This document shows, in pieces, positions 1 through 8,872 of a stretch of DNA of 64,000 nucleotides (positions are counted from its first letter, which is position 1; every line of letters starts with the position of its first letter). The stretch comes from Pseudaquabacterium pictum (lineage in GTDB: Bacteria; Pseudomonadota; Gammaproteobacteria; Burkholderiales; Burkholderiaceae_C): assembly GCF_005403045.1 (NCBI RefSeq), contig NZ_BJCL01000001.1, positions 682,001 to 746,000 of the forward strand. Reading direction: 5' to 3'. Position numbers and translations under genes: made by a program. The notes under the pieces were generated by a model, which was not told the DNA's origin, made no database searches, and was given only the letters and a program-made list of their open reading frames with translations.

Positions 1-1228
<1,228 letters not shown>

Positions 1229-1257
1229 GTCGGTCCTTCGGGCGGTGGTTCTTCAGA

Positions 1258-1277
1258 CCGGCGACGGTGATCGCCGG
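1258..1277 (-). other. Perfect 7-bp hairpin in the ilvB-ilvH spacer
   Basis: CCGGCGA (1258-1264) and TCGCCGG (1271-1277) form a perfect stem with a 6-base loop, about 30 bases upstream of the ilvH start within the 177-base ilvB-ilvH spacer. No T-run follows, so it is not an intrinsic terminator. It could be an mRNA-processing or stability element. Nothing else recognisable was seen in the spacer. Confidence 0.3.
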
Positions 1278-1405
1278 CCCTTGGCCACGCCCATCAGAGG
1301 TTGGGATTCGGTCGGTCCGGTGGGTGCTCCGGGTCGTGGCCGGCCTGTCGCCCACCCACTGCGCCGGCGGTGGTGACCGCCAGCGCCCGGGTGCGCTTCA
1401 GCCGG

Positions 1406-3187
1406 TCACAGGTCCTCGGACCCCAGCAGCATCTCGGTGATGCCCTTGCCCGCCTGCACCATCGGCCAGACGTTCTCGGTGGGATCGGTGCGCACGTCCA
1501 GGAAGACGGTGCGGTCCTTCAGGCGGATCATCTCCTTCAGAGCCGGCTCCACCTCGGACGGCTTCTCGATCTTGATGCCGACGTGGCCGTAGGCCTCGGC
1601 CAGCTTCACGAAATCAGGCAGCGCGTCCATGTAGCTGTGGGAGTAGCGGCCGCCGTAGTCCAGCTGCTGCCACTGCCGCACCATGCCCAGGTAGCGGTTG
1701 TTCAGCGCGACGATCTTCACCGGCGTGCGGTACTGCAGGCAGGTCGACAGCTCCTGGATGCACATCTGGATCGAGCCTTCGCCGGTGATGCAGAACACCT
1801 CGCTGTCGGGCTTGGCCAACTTGATGCCCATGGCATAGGGCAGGCCCACGCCCATGGTGCCCAGGCCCCCGCTGTTGATCCAGCGGCGCGGCTCGTGGAA
1901 GCGGTAGAACTGCGCCGCCCACATCTGGTGCTGACCCACATCGCTGGTGATGTAGGTGTCGATGTCCTTGGTCAGCTCGCTCAGCGTCTGCACCACGAAC
2001 TGCGGCTTGATGACGTCGTCGCTGGTCTTGTAGGCCAGGCATTCACGCTTGCGCCATTCGTTGATCTGGCTCCACCAGGCCGACAGCGCGTGCACATCGG
2101 CGCGCAGGGGGCTTTCCTTGACGAAGGCGATCATCTCCTGCAGCACATCCTTGGTGTCGCCCACGATGGGGATGTCGACCTTGACGCGCTTGCTGATCGA
2201 CGACGGATCGATGTCGATGTGGATGATCTTGCGCTCGACCGAGGCGAAGTGCTTGGGGTTGCCGATCACCCGGTCGTCGAAGCGCGCACCCACGGCGATC
2301 AGCACATCGCAGTGCTGCATCGTCATGTTGGCTTCGTAGGTGCCGTGCATGCCCAGCATGCCCAGGAACTTGGGGTCGGCTGCCGAGGTGGCGCCCAGGC
2401 CCATCAGGGTGTTGGTGCAGGGGTAGCCGAGCATGTCGGCCAGTTCGCGCAGCTCGGCCGCGGCATTGCCCAGGATCACGCCGCCGCCGGCATAGATGTA
2501 GGGGCGCTTGGCGGTCAGCAGCAGCTGCATGGCCTTGCGGATCTGCCCGCCGTGGCCCTTCTTGACCGGGTTGTACGACCGCATCTCCACCTTGTCGGGG
2601 TAGACAAAGGGACAGGTCTTGAGGGAGACGTCCTTCGGGATATCGACCACCACCGGGCCGGGCCGGCCGGTGCGGGCGATGTGGAAGGCCTTCTTCATCG
2701 TCAGCGCCAGGTCGCGCACGTCCTTCACCAGGAAGTTGTGCTTGACGATGGGGCGGGTGATGCCCACGGTGTCGCATTCCTGGAAGGCGTCCAGGCCGAT
2801 GGCCGGCGTCGGCACCTGGCCGGTGACGATCACCATCGGGATCGAATCCATGTAGGCGGTGGCGATGCCGGTGATGGCATTCGTCACGCCCGGGCCACTG
2901 GTGACCAGGGCCACGCCCACCTCGCCGGTGGCGCGGGCATAGCCGTCGGCGGCGTGCACGGCCGCCTGCTCATGGCGCACCAGCACATGCTCGATCGTCT
3001 GCTGCTTGTAGAGCGCGTCGTAGATGTAGAGAACCGCCCCACCGGGGTAGCCCCACATGAACTTGACGCCCTCTGCCTGCAGGCAGCGGACCATGATTTC
3101 CGAGCCGTTGAGCTCAGGCGGATGGGAGGGGGGGGTTTGCGGCGGCGCCGTCGAGGCGCGCTTGACTTCCGCGGCAGACATGTCCAT
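1406..3187 (-). CDS. ilvB: Acetolactate synthase large (catalytic) subunit
   Basis: Thiamine-diphosphate enzyme that condenses two pyruvates, or pyruvate and 2-oxobutyrate, to start branched-chain amino acid synthesis. The product has 593 residues and the usual three-domain layout: an N-terminal PYR domain with the catalytic-glutamate motif RHEQAAVHAADGYAR, a central domain, and a C-terminal PP domain with the cofactor/metal motif around TGEGSIQMC...LNNRYLG. The acidic position that is Asp in the textbook GDG motif is Glu here; as far as I recall, this is common in related bacteria and compatible with activity. The first 25 residues are a Thr/Pro-rich extension. ilvH and ilvC follow on the same strand. 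The symbol could equally be ilvI; catalytic-subunit identity is firm. Confidence 0.97.
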   Translation of the reverse strand: MDMSAAEVKRASTAPPQTPPSHPPELNGSEIMVRCLQAEGVKFMWGYPGGAVLYIYDALYKQQTIEHVLVRHEQAAVHAADGYARATGEVGVALVTSGPGVTNAITGIATAYMDSIPMVIVTGQVPTPAIGLDAFQECDTVGITRPIVKHNFLVKDVRDLALTMKKAFHIARTGRPGPVVVDIPKDVSLKTCPFVYPDKVEMRSYNPVKKGHGGQIRKAMQLLLTAKRPYIYAGGGVILGNAAAELRELADMLGYPCTNTLMGLGATSAADPKFLGMLGMHGTYEANMTMQHCDVLIAVGARFDDRVIGNPKHFASVERKIIHIDIDPSSISKRVKVDIPIVGDTKDVLQEMIAFVKESPLRADVHALSAWWSQINEWRKRECLAYKTSDDVIKPQFVVQTLSELTKDIDTYITSDVGQHQMWAAQFYRFHEPRRWINSGGLGTMGVGLPYAMGIKLAKPDSEVFCITGEGSIQMCIQELSTCLQYRTPVKIVALNNRYLGMVRQWQQLDYGGRYSHSYMDALPDFVKLAEAYGHVGIKIEKPSEVEPALKEMIRLKDRTVFLDVRTDPTENVWPMVQAGKGITEMLLGSEDL

Positions 3188-3266
3188 TGGGGAACCTCTG
3201 TGAATTTCTCTGACGAAAAACCATCGGTGTGCCTCTTCGCGCCCTCGTGAGGCGGATGTGGCACCT

Positions 3267-3281
3267 GCGCAATGATTGCGC
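3267..3281 (-). promoter_or_regulatory. Perfect dyad in the ilvB 5' untranslated region
   Basis: GCGCAA-tga-TTGCGC is a perfect 6-bp inverted repeat with a 3-base centre, about 80 bases upstream of the ilvB ATG and downstream of the proposed promoter, so it would lie in the transcript leader. No T-run follows on the minus strand and I found no Ile/Val/Leu-rich leader peptide, so classical attenuation is not supported. It could be a protein-binding dyad or a small RNA hairpin. Confidence 0.3.
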
Positions 3282-3350
3282 GATCAAAAAACGAAGGCTC
3301 CCGGGGTCGGTGAGCCTGCTTGAGACCAGTGACGCTTTGTGCGAAGCAGC

Positions 3351-3359
3351 ATTATCGCA
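3351..3359 (-). promoter_or_regulatory. Extended -10 promoter for ilvBHC
   Basis: On the minus strand the sequence reads TGCGATAAT, an extended -10 element (TGn followed by GATAAT). It lies about 165 bases upstream of the ilvB start. No good -35 hexamer is visible 16-18 bases further upstream, which fits extended -10 promoters. This is inferred from sequence only. Confidence 0.45.
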
Positions 3360-3406
3360 TCAGATCGAGGCGCACCGCGCCCCAACGGTGCACCGTGTCG
3401 ACCCGG

Positions 3407-3415
3407 TGACATAAT
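3407..3415 (+). promoter_or_regulatory. Extended -10 promoter for the sigma-factor operon
   Basis: The plus strand reads TGACATAAT, an extended -10 element with hexamer CATAAT at 3410-3415. It is 46 bases before the TTG start of the sigma-factor gene and about 50 bases from the divergent ilv -10 element. No convincing -35 box is seen. Confidence 0.4.
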
Positions 3416-3460
3416 CCGGGCCGTTTTCGGCCGCCGCCCAGCCTGGGCGCCGGGACCCAT

Positions 3461-4027
3461 TTGGCCAGCGACAAAGAACTCTCCGACTGCCTCAAGAGTG
3501 TTGAGAAGCGCGCCTTCAAGCGCACCGTCTATGCGGTGCGCGACGAGGATGCAGCGCTCGACATCGTGCAGGACGCGATGATCCGGCTCGCCGAGAAGTA
3601 CGCCGATCGGCCGGCGGCGGAGCTTCCGCTGCTGTTCCAGCGCATCCTGTCCAACGCCACAATGGACTGGTTCCGCCGCCAGAAGGTGCGCAATGCGGTG
3701 CTGCAGAACATGTCGGACTTCGACACCGACGGCGGCAGCGAGGATTTCGATCTGCTCGAGAGCCTGGAATCCGCCGACGGCATGCTCGGCGCCGAAAGTG
3801 CCGCCGAAACAGTCAGCCGGTCACAGATCTTGCTTCTGATCGAGGGCCAGATCGAGGAGTTGCCTGCACGTCAACGGGAAGCGTTCCTGCTGCGTTACTG
3901 GGAGGAGCTCGACACCGCCGAGACGGCTGCTGTCATGGGTTGTTCGGAAGGCAGTGTCAAGACACATTGCTCCCGGGCGGTCCATGCCTTGGCCAAGGCG
4001 CTGCGAAGCAAGGGAATCGTGCCGTGA
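3461..4027 (+). CDS. ECF-type RNA polymerase sigma factor
   Basis: Predicted alternative sigma factor that directs RNA polymerase to a specific promoter set. The 188-residue product has a sigma-2-like region at about residues 10-75 (...AVRDEDAALDIVQDAM, then FQRILSNATMDWFRRQK) and a sigma-4 helix-turn-helix at about residues 125-180 (LPARQREAFLLRYWEELDT, ETAAVMGCSEGSVKTH). The start is TTG at 3461, because no ATG or GTG gives the complete region 2. Its TGA overlaps the GTG of the next gene (GTGA at 4024-4027), so it is translationally coupled to a DUF3619 protein with one membrane segment. That arrangement resembles a sigma/anti-sigma pair. The regulon cannot be read from sequence. Confidence 0.9.
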   Translation: MASDKELSDCLKSVEKRAFKRTVYAVRDEDAALDIVQDAMIRLAEKYADRPAAELPLLFQRILSNATMDWFRRQKVRNAVLQNMSDFDTDGGSEDFDLLESLESADGMLGAESAAETVSRSQILLLIEGQIEELPARQREAFLLRYWEELDTAETAAVMGCSEGSVKTHCSRAVHALAKALRSKGIVP

Positions 4028-4482
4028 ACCCGTTGACCACCACCCCATCACCGTCCCTCGGCCACCCGCCAAGGCTGGAAGGCCTGGAAGGCCAGTTCGC
4101 GCTGCGCCTGACCGCCCACCTCAACGGCGGCGCGCAGGCGCTGCCACATGACATCACCGAACGGCTGCGCTTCAGCCGCGAGCGTGCCCTGGCCTCGCGT
4201 CGCGCCGTGGCCGTGCTGGCCACCGCGCCGGTGGTGGTCGCATCTGGCTCCGGCCGCGCTGCCGCCCTGGGCAGCCCGCCGTCGCTGTGGCTGCGCCTGG
4301 TGTCGGCATTGCCGCTGGTGGTGCTGGTGGCCGGGCTGGTGTTCATCCAGCACCACCATGACCTGCAGCAGATCGAGGTGGCCGCCGAGATCGACAGCGC
4401 CCTGCTGGCCGATGACCTGCCACCAGCCGCCTATGGTGACCCGGGCTTCAGTGAGTTCCTGCGCAGCGGCGAGGCCCCGTGA
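4024..4482 (+). CDS. DUF3619 membrane protein, possible anti-sigma partner
   Basis: A 152-residue protein that I assign to DUF3619, a family commonly next to this sigma factor in Burkholderiales. The N-terminal half is soluble and helical (FALRLTAHLNGGAQALPHD, then ERLRFSRERALASRR). A single hydrophobic segment lies at about residues 90-112 (LVSALPLVVLVAGLVFI). A short tail ends with a DPGFSEFLR-like motif. The GTG start overlaps the sigma-factor stop. One membrane span, a cytoplasmic helical domain and coupling to a sigma gene suggest an anti-sigma or membrane-sensor role. This is inference; no biochemical role is known to me. Confidence 0.75.
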   Translation: MNPLTTTPSPSLGHPPRLEGLEGQFALRLTAHLNGGAQALPHDITERLRFSRERALASRRAVAVLATAPVVVASGSGRAAALGSPPSLWLRLVSALPLVVLVAGLVFIQHHHDLQQIEVAAEIDSALLADDLPPAAYGDPGFSEFLRSGEAP

Positions 4483-4498
4483 GGACGGCGCGCCGGCT

Positions 4499-5230
4499 GT
4501 GTCTGCACTGATCCGTTCTTCCATCCTGACGTTGCTGTTGGTCGCGGCAGGCTGGTGTGCAGCCGCCGAACCCGCCCGGCCATCGGATGCCGATGCTGGC
4601 GGCCCTGGCTGGGCCACGCTGAGCGTGCAGCAGCGCCAGGTGCTGGGGCCGCTGCAGCGCGACTGGCACACCATCGACGCCCCGCGCAAGGCCAAGTGGC
4701 TGGAAGTGGCTGCGCGGTTTCCGTCGATGCCGGCCGAGGAGCGCCAGCGCGTGCAGGAACGCATGGCCGACTGGGCGCGCATGACGCCGGCCGAACGCGG
4801 CCGTGCCCGGCTGACCTTCCAGGAGTCGAAGCAGTTGACGCGTGAACAGAAGCAGGAGCGCTGGGAGGCTTACAAGGCGCTGCCGGACGACAAGCGCCAG
4901 GCGCTGGCCGAGCGCGCCAAGCCGGCCGCGGACGCCCGCAGGCCGCCACTGGCCGCCCCACCGCTGGACGCCGCCGTGCCCAAGAAGTCGGCCCAGTTGC
5001 CGCGCTCTGGCGCCTCGGCGCCGCCGGTCAAGCCAGTGACGCCGACCATCGTGCAGGCCAAGCCTGGCGCCACCACCACGCTGATGACCCGGCCCGCCTC
5101 CCCCCCGGCCCACCAGAAGCCGGGGCAGCCCAAGATTGCGGCCAAGCCGGACCAGGTGAACCGCCAGACGCTGCTGCCCCAGCTGGGTCCGCAGGCCACC
5201 GCTGCCGCATCGGCACCCCGGCAGCCGTGA
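4499..5230 (+). CDS. DUF3106 exported protein
   Basis: A 243-residue protein with a signal peptide (SALIRSSILTLLLVAAGWC, then AAAEP), so probably periplasmic. Residues 40-140 contain tandem helical W/R-rich repeats typical of DUF3106: VQQRQVLGPLQRDW, MPAEERQRVQERMADW, MTPAERGRARLTFQ and LTREQKQERWEAYKALP. The C-terminal 100 residues are Pro/Ala/Lys-rich and probably disordered. I chose GTG 4499 because it directly precedes the signal peptide and follows the DUF3619 stop by 16 bases; no ATG suits. Its stop overlaps the RDD start. Function is unknown. The repeats resemble periplasmic helical stress-sensor proteins such as the CpxP/LTXXQ group, which is speculation. Confidence 0.75.
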   Translation: MSALIRSSILTLLLVAAGWCAAAEPARPSDADAGGPGWATLSVQQRQVLGPLQRDWHTIDAPRKAKWLEVAARFPSMPAEERQRVQERMADWARMTPAERGRARLTFQESKQLTREQKQERWEAYKALPDDKRQALAERAKPAADARRPPLAAPPLDAAVPKKSAQLPRSGASAPPVKPVTPTIVQAKPGATTTLMTRPASPPAHQKPGQPKIAAKPDQVNRQTLLPQLGPQATAAASAPRQP

Positions 5231-5739
5231 GCCAGGCACCGGCCCTGGCGCGGCGGCTGGCCGCGTTCGTCTACGAAGGCGTGCTGCTGTTCGGCGTGGT
5301 GATGATCGCCGGCTTGCTGTATTCGCTGGTCACGCAGCAGCGCCATGCCATCGAGGGCCGCATCGGCATGATGGTCTACCTGTTCGTGGTGCTGGGCGTG
5401 TACTTCACCTGGTTCTGGACGCACGGCGGCCAGACGGTGGCGATGAAGGCCTGGCACATCCGGCTGCGCACGGCGAACGATGCGCCTGTGACGATGCGCC
5501 GCGCCTGGGGGCGCTACCTGCTGGCCTGGTTGTGGTTCCTGCCGGCCAGCGCTGCGGTGTACAGCGCCGGCTTGCACAGCAAGGCAGCCATCGCCGCGGC
5601 CATGCTCGCCGGCGTCCTGGCCTATGCGGCGCTGGCATGGCTGCGCCCGGACCGGCAGTTCTGGCACGACGTGGTCTGCGGCACCCGCCTGGTGGACCAC
5701 AAGCCGCCGCTGCCCGCCAAGGCAAAATCCAGGGCATGA
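5227..5739 (+). CDS. RDD-family inner-membrane protein
   Basis: A 170-residue membrane protein of the RDD family, named for conserved Arg and Asp residues. ARRLAAFVYEGVLLFG near residues 8-23 carries the Arg signature. Hydrophobic segments follow at about residues 18-35, 48-63, 93-110 and 118-138. The characteristic loop THGGQTVAMKAWHIRLR is near residues 65-81, and RPDRQFWHDVVCGTRLV closes the domain. Substrate and function are unknown for most members; some are proposed to be transporters. The GTG start overlaps the DUF3106 stop and its own TGA overlaps the dgkA ATG, so it is part of the coupled string. Confidence 0.85.
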   Translation: MSQAPALARRLAAFVYEGVLLFGVVMIAGLLYSLVTQQRHAIEGRIGMMVYLFVVLGVYFTWFWTHGGQTVAMKAWHIRLRTANDAPVTMRRAWGRYLLAWLWFLPASAAVYSAGLHSKAAIAAAMLAGVLAYAALAWLRPDRQFWHDVVCGTRLVDHKPPLPAKAKSRA

Positions 5740-6116
5740 ACAATCCGCACAAGATGCGCACCGGGCTGGACCGGGTGCTGCATGCGTTTGGCTATTCGAT
5801 GCAGGGCTTTTCGGCGGCGCTGCGCTTCGAAAGCGCTTTCCGCCAGGAAGCCGCGCTGGCAGTGGTGATGCTGCCGGCCGCCTTCTGGCTGGGCCGCAAC
5901 TGGATGGAGGTGGCGCTGCTGGCCGGATCGGTGCTGCTGGTGATGATCGTCGAACTGCTGAATTCGGCCATCGAGGCGGTGGTCGACCGGGTGTCGCTGG
6001 ACCTGCATGAATTGGCCAAACGCGCCAAGGACTACGGCAGCGCCGCGGTGCTGCTGGCACTGTTGTGGTGCGGCGGCGTGTGGGCCACGGTGATCTACCA
6101 GCGGTGGATGGCATGA
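5736..6116 (+). CDS. dgkA: Diacylglycerol kinase
   Basis: Small integral-membrane kinase that phosphorylates diacylglycerol (or undecaprenol in some bacteria) and so recycles lipid from membrane-derived glycan synthesis. The product has 126 residues, the family norm. An amphipathic N-terminal helix is followed by three hydrophobic segments. The signature ELLNSAIEAVVDRVS is near residues 72-86, and the active-site Glu/Asn and Asp lie in this block. A second conserved stretch is ELAKRAKDYGSAAV. The ATG at 5736 overlaps the RDD stop, and the dgkA stop overlaps the next start. Substrate preference cannot be decided from sequence. Confidence 0.93.
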   Translation: MNNPHKMRTGLDRVLHAFGYSMQGFSAALRFESAFRQEAALAVVMLPAAFWLGRNWMEVALLAGSVLLVMIVELLNSAIEAVVDRVSLDLHELAKRAKDYGSAAVLLALLWCGGVWATVIYQRWMA

Positions 6117-6700
6117 GCGGCACACCGTTTTCCGTGGCGGTGTATTGCGGCTCGCGCAACGGGGCGCGCCCCGCCTACCGCGACCTGGCCCTGCGCCTGG
6201 GCACGGCCATCGGCCGGCGCGGCTGGCAGCTGGTCTACGGCGGCGGCCGTGCCGGCCTGATGGGCGCGGTGGCCGATGCCACGCTGGCCGCCGGCGGCAC
6301 GGTGGTGGGCGTGATCCCGGAATCGCTGATGAACCTGGAGGTCGGCCATGCCGGCCTGACCGAGCTGCATGTGGTGCAGACCATGCACCAGCGCAAGCAG
6401 ATGATGGCCGAGCGCAGCCACGCCTTCATCGCCATGCCCGGGGGCATCGGCACTTTTGAAGAGCTGTTCGAGGTCTGGACCTGGCGCCACCTGGCCTACC
6501 ACGACCGGCCCATCGGCCTGCTGGATGTCGAGGGCTACTGGGCGCCGATGCTGAAGTTCCTGCACCATTCAGTGGCCGAGGGCTTCATGGGCGACGACCA
6601 GATGGCCATGCTGCACACCGACGACCAGGTCGAGCGCCTGCTCGACACCCTGGCCGCCCGGGCCGGCGACCCCACCGACGACAACTTCAGCCAGATCTGA
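6113..6700 (+). CDS. LOG-family protein (cytokinin riboside 5'-monophosphate phosphoribohydrolase-like)
   Basis: A 195-residue cytoplasmic protein of the TIGR00730/LOG family. These enzymes hydrolyse the N-glycosidic bond of nucleotide monophosphates such as AMP or cytokinin ribotides. The diagnostic motif PGGIGTFEE is at about residues 109-117, preceded by YGGGRAGLMGAVADA near residue 42 and by MHQRKQMMAERSHAF, all conserved in the family. The ATG overlaps the dgkA stop, making this the last gene of the coupled string. A hairpin follows at 6717. Whether it makes a cytokinin or acts in nucleotide salvage cannot be told; nucleotide 5'-monophosphate hydrolysis is the safe call. Confidence 0.9.
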   Translation: MSGTPFSVAVYCGSRNGARPAYRDLALRLGTAIGRRGWQLVYGGGRAGLMGAVADATLAAGGTVVGVIPESLMNLEVGHAGLTELHVVQTMHQRKQMMAERSHAFIAMPGGIGTFEELFEVWTWRHLAYHDRPIGLLDVEGYWAPMLKFLHHSVAEGFMGDDQMAMLHTDDQVERLLDTLAARAGDPTDDNFSQI

Positions 6701-6716
6701 AGCGCCCGCGCCATGC

Positions 6717-6742
6717 AAAAGGGCAGGCCGCAGCCTGCCCTT
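6717..6742 (-). terminator. Intrinsic terminator downstream of glnB
   Basis: AAGGGCAGGC (6719-6728) and GCCTGCCCTT (6733-6742) form a perfect 10-bp stem with loop CGCA. On the minus strand the stem is followed by TTTTGC, giving a hairpin plus short U-tract 18 bases after the glnB stop. On the plus strand only two T residues follow, so it should work mainly for nadE-glnB and may also stop the LOG-gene transcript. Confidence 0.75.
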
Positions 6743-6760
6743 GGTGGCGTGGACGCCAGA

Positions 6761-7135
<375 letters not shown>

Positions 7136-8839
7136 TTAAGCACGGAACTTCGAGGTGATGGGGTAGCGCCAATCCCGCCCGAAAGCACGGTGGGTGATGC
7201 GGATGCCCACCGGTGACTGGCGGCGCTTGTACTCGTTGATCTTGATGAGCCGGGTGACCCGTTCCACATCGGCCGCGGCATAGCCGGCGGCCACGATCTG
7301 ATCGATGGACTGGTCTTCCTCCATGTAGCGCGCCAGGATGGCGTCCAGCACCTCGTAGGGCGGCAGGCTGTCCTGGTCGGTCTGGTCGGGGCGCAGCTCG
7401 GCCGAGGGCGGGCGGGTGATGATGCGCTCCGGGATGACCGGGCCCACCGTGCCGTCGGCACGCCGGGTGGGCTGGCGGTTCTTCCATTCACACAGGCGGT
7501 AGACCAGGGTCTTGGCCACGTCCTTGATCACCGCGAAGCCGCCGGCCATGTCGCCGTACAGCGTGCAGTAGCCGGTGGCCATCTCGCTCTTGTTGCCGGT
7601 GGTCAGCACGATGGAGCCGAACTTGTTCGACAGCGCCATCAGCAGCGTGCCGCGGATGCGGGCCTGGATGTTCTCTTCCGTCGCATCCTCGGGCCGGCCG
7701 GCGAACTCGGCCGCCAGCGCGCCCTTGAAGGCCTCGAACATCGGCAGGATCGAGATCTCGTCGTAGCGCACGCCCACCCGTTCGGCCATGTCGCGGGCGT
7801 CGATCCAGGAGATGCTGGCGGTGTAGGGGCTGGGCATCATCACGGTGCGTACCCGGTCGGCGCCCAGCGCATCGACCGCAATCGCCAGCACCAGGGCCGA
7901 ATCGACGCCGCCGCTCAAGCCGATGATGGCGCCGGGAAAGCCGTTCTTGCCGATGTAGTCACGCACGCCGGTCACCAGCGCCGCCCAGGCCTGGGCTTCC
8001 AGCTCGGGCACCGGCTGCACCTCGCCGGTCATGCGGCCGTCGGCATGCCAGTCGACCCAGACCAGGTGCTCGGTGAAGCAGCCGCCGCGCGCGGCCACCT
8101 GGCCCTGGGCGTCGAGGGCGAAAGAGGCGCCGTCGAACACCACCTCGTCCTGCCCGCCCACCAGGTGGGCATAGAGCAGCGGCAGGCCGGTGGCCTGCAC
8201 CCGCTGCACCATGCGCGATTCACGCTCGCCGCTCTTGTCCAGATGGAACGGCGAGGCGTTGATGACGCACAGCACCTCGGCACCGGCCGCGCGGGCGGCC
8301 TGGGCCGGCTCGTCGAACCAGGCGTCCTCGCAGATCAGCAAGCCGATGCGGCGGCCGCCGGCGGTGAACACCACCGCGCCCTGCCCCGCATCCCGGCCCG
8401 ACACGAAATAACGCCGCTCGTCGAACACCTGGTAATTGGGCAGCTCCCGCTTGCAGTAGGTGGCCTGCACCTGGCCGCCGGCCAGCACCGACGCGGCATT
8501 GAAGCGCTGCACCACGGCATGTGATCGGGTGCGCTGGTCGCCCTGCCCCTCGAACTGGTGCGGATGTCCGACGACCACGGTGAGGCCGTCGAACGCCGCC
8601 AGCGCCGTGGCCAGCGCGGCCAGCTCGCGGGCGCAGGCCTGCATGAACGCCGGTCGCAGCAGCAGGTCTTCGGGTGGATAGCCGGTCAGCGCCAGCTCCG
8701 GCGCCACCAGCAGGGCCGCACCGCCGGCATGGGCTTCCCGTGCACAGTCCACAATGCGGCGCGCGTTGCCGGCCAGATCACCGACCGTGGCATTGAACTG
8801 GGCCAGTGCAATGCGGACCGCAGGGGTGGAATTGGACAT
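7136..8839 (-). CDS. nadE: Glutamine-dependent NAD+ synthetase
   Basis: Converts nicotinate adenine dinucleotide to NAD+ with ATP, using ammonia released from glutamine. The 567-residue product is the two-domain type. The N-terminal nitrilase-like glutaminase (residues 1-270) has the triad Glu48 (APELALTGYPPEDL), Lys130 (CKRELPNYQVF) and Cys170 (LLICEDAW). The C-terminal synthetase has the ATP P-loop SGGVDS at 309-314 and the LTTGNKSEMATGYCTLYGD stretch. The ATG at 8839 is only 33 bases from the divergent acyltransferase start, so promoters must overlap coding sequence. glnB follows 36 bases downstream. In Herbaspirillum a NadE of this type in an operon with glnB is reported to be activated by PII; the same coupling is plausible here. 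Confidence 0.95.
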   Translation of the reverse strand: MSNSTPAVRIALAQFNATVGDLAGNARRIVDCAREAHAGGAALLVAPELALTGYPPEDLLLRPAFMQACARELAALATALAAFDGLTVVVGHPHQFEGQGDQRTRSHAVVQRFNAASVLAGGQVQATYCKRELPNYQVFDERRYFVSGRDAGQGAVVFTAGGRRIGLLICEDAWFDEPAQAARAAGAEVLCVINASPFHLDKSGERESRMVQRVQATGLPLLYAHLVGGQDEVVFDGASFALDAQGQVAARGGCFTEHLVWVDWHADGRMTGEVQPVPELEAQAWAALVTGVRDYIGKNGFPGAIIGLSGGVDSALVLAIAVDALGADRVRTVMMPSPYTASISWIDARDMAERVGVRYDEISILPMFEAFKGALAAEFAGRPEDATEENIQARIRGTLLMALSNKFGSIVLTTGNKSEMATGYCTLYGDMAGGFAVIKDVAKTLVYRLCEWKNRQPTRRADGTVGPVIPERIITRPPSAELRPDQTDQDSLPPYEVLDAILARYMEEDQSIDQIVAAGYAAADVERVTRLIKINEYKRRQSPVGIRITHRAFGRDWRYPITSKFRA

Positions 8840-8872
8840 GTTGTGGTGGGCGAGCAGACCGGGTTCGAATCA

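Noticed and set aside
1301-3250. Plus-strand frame of about 650 codons opposite ilvB
   Set aside because: Antisense shadow of a clearly recognisable acetolactate synthase gene.
3284-3352. Possible 22-residue leader peptide upstream of ilvB (starting MLLRTKRHW)
   Set aside because: Its ATG overlaps the proposed -10 hexamer, so it would not be in the transcript, and it is not enriched in Ile, Val or Leu.
4148-4498. Upstream extension of the DUF3106 frame into the DUF3619 gene
   Set aside because: It would overlap DUF3619 almost completely and bury the signal peptide in the middle of the protein.
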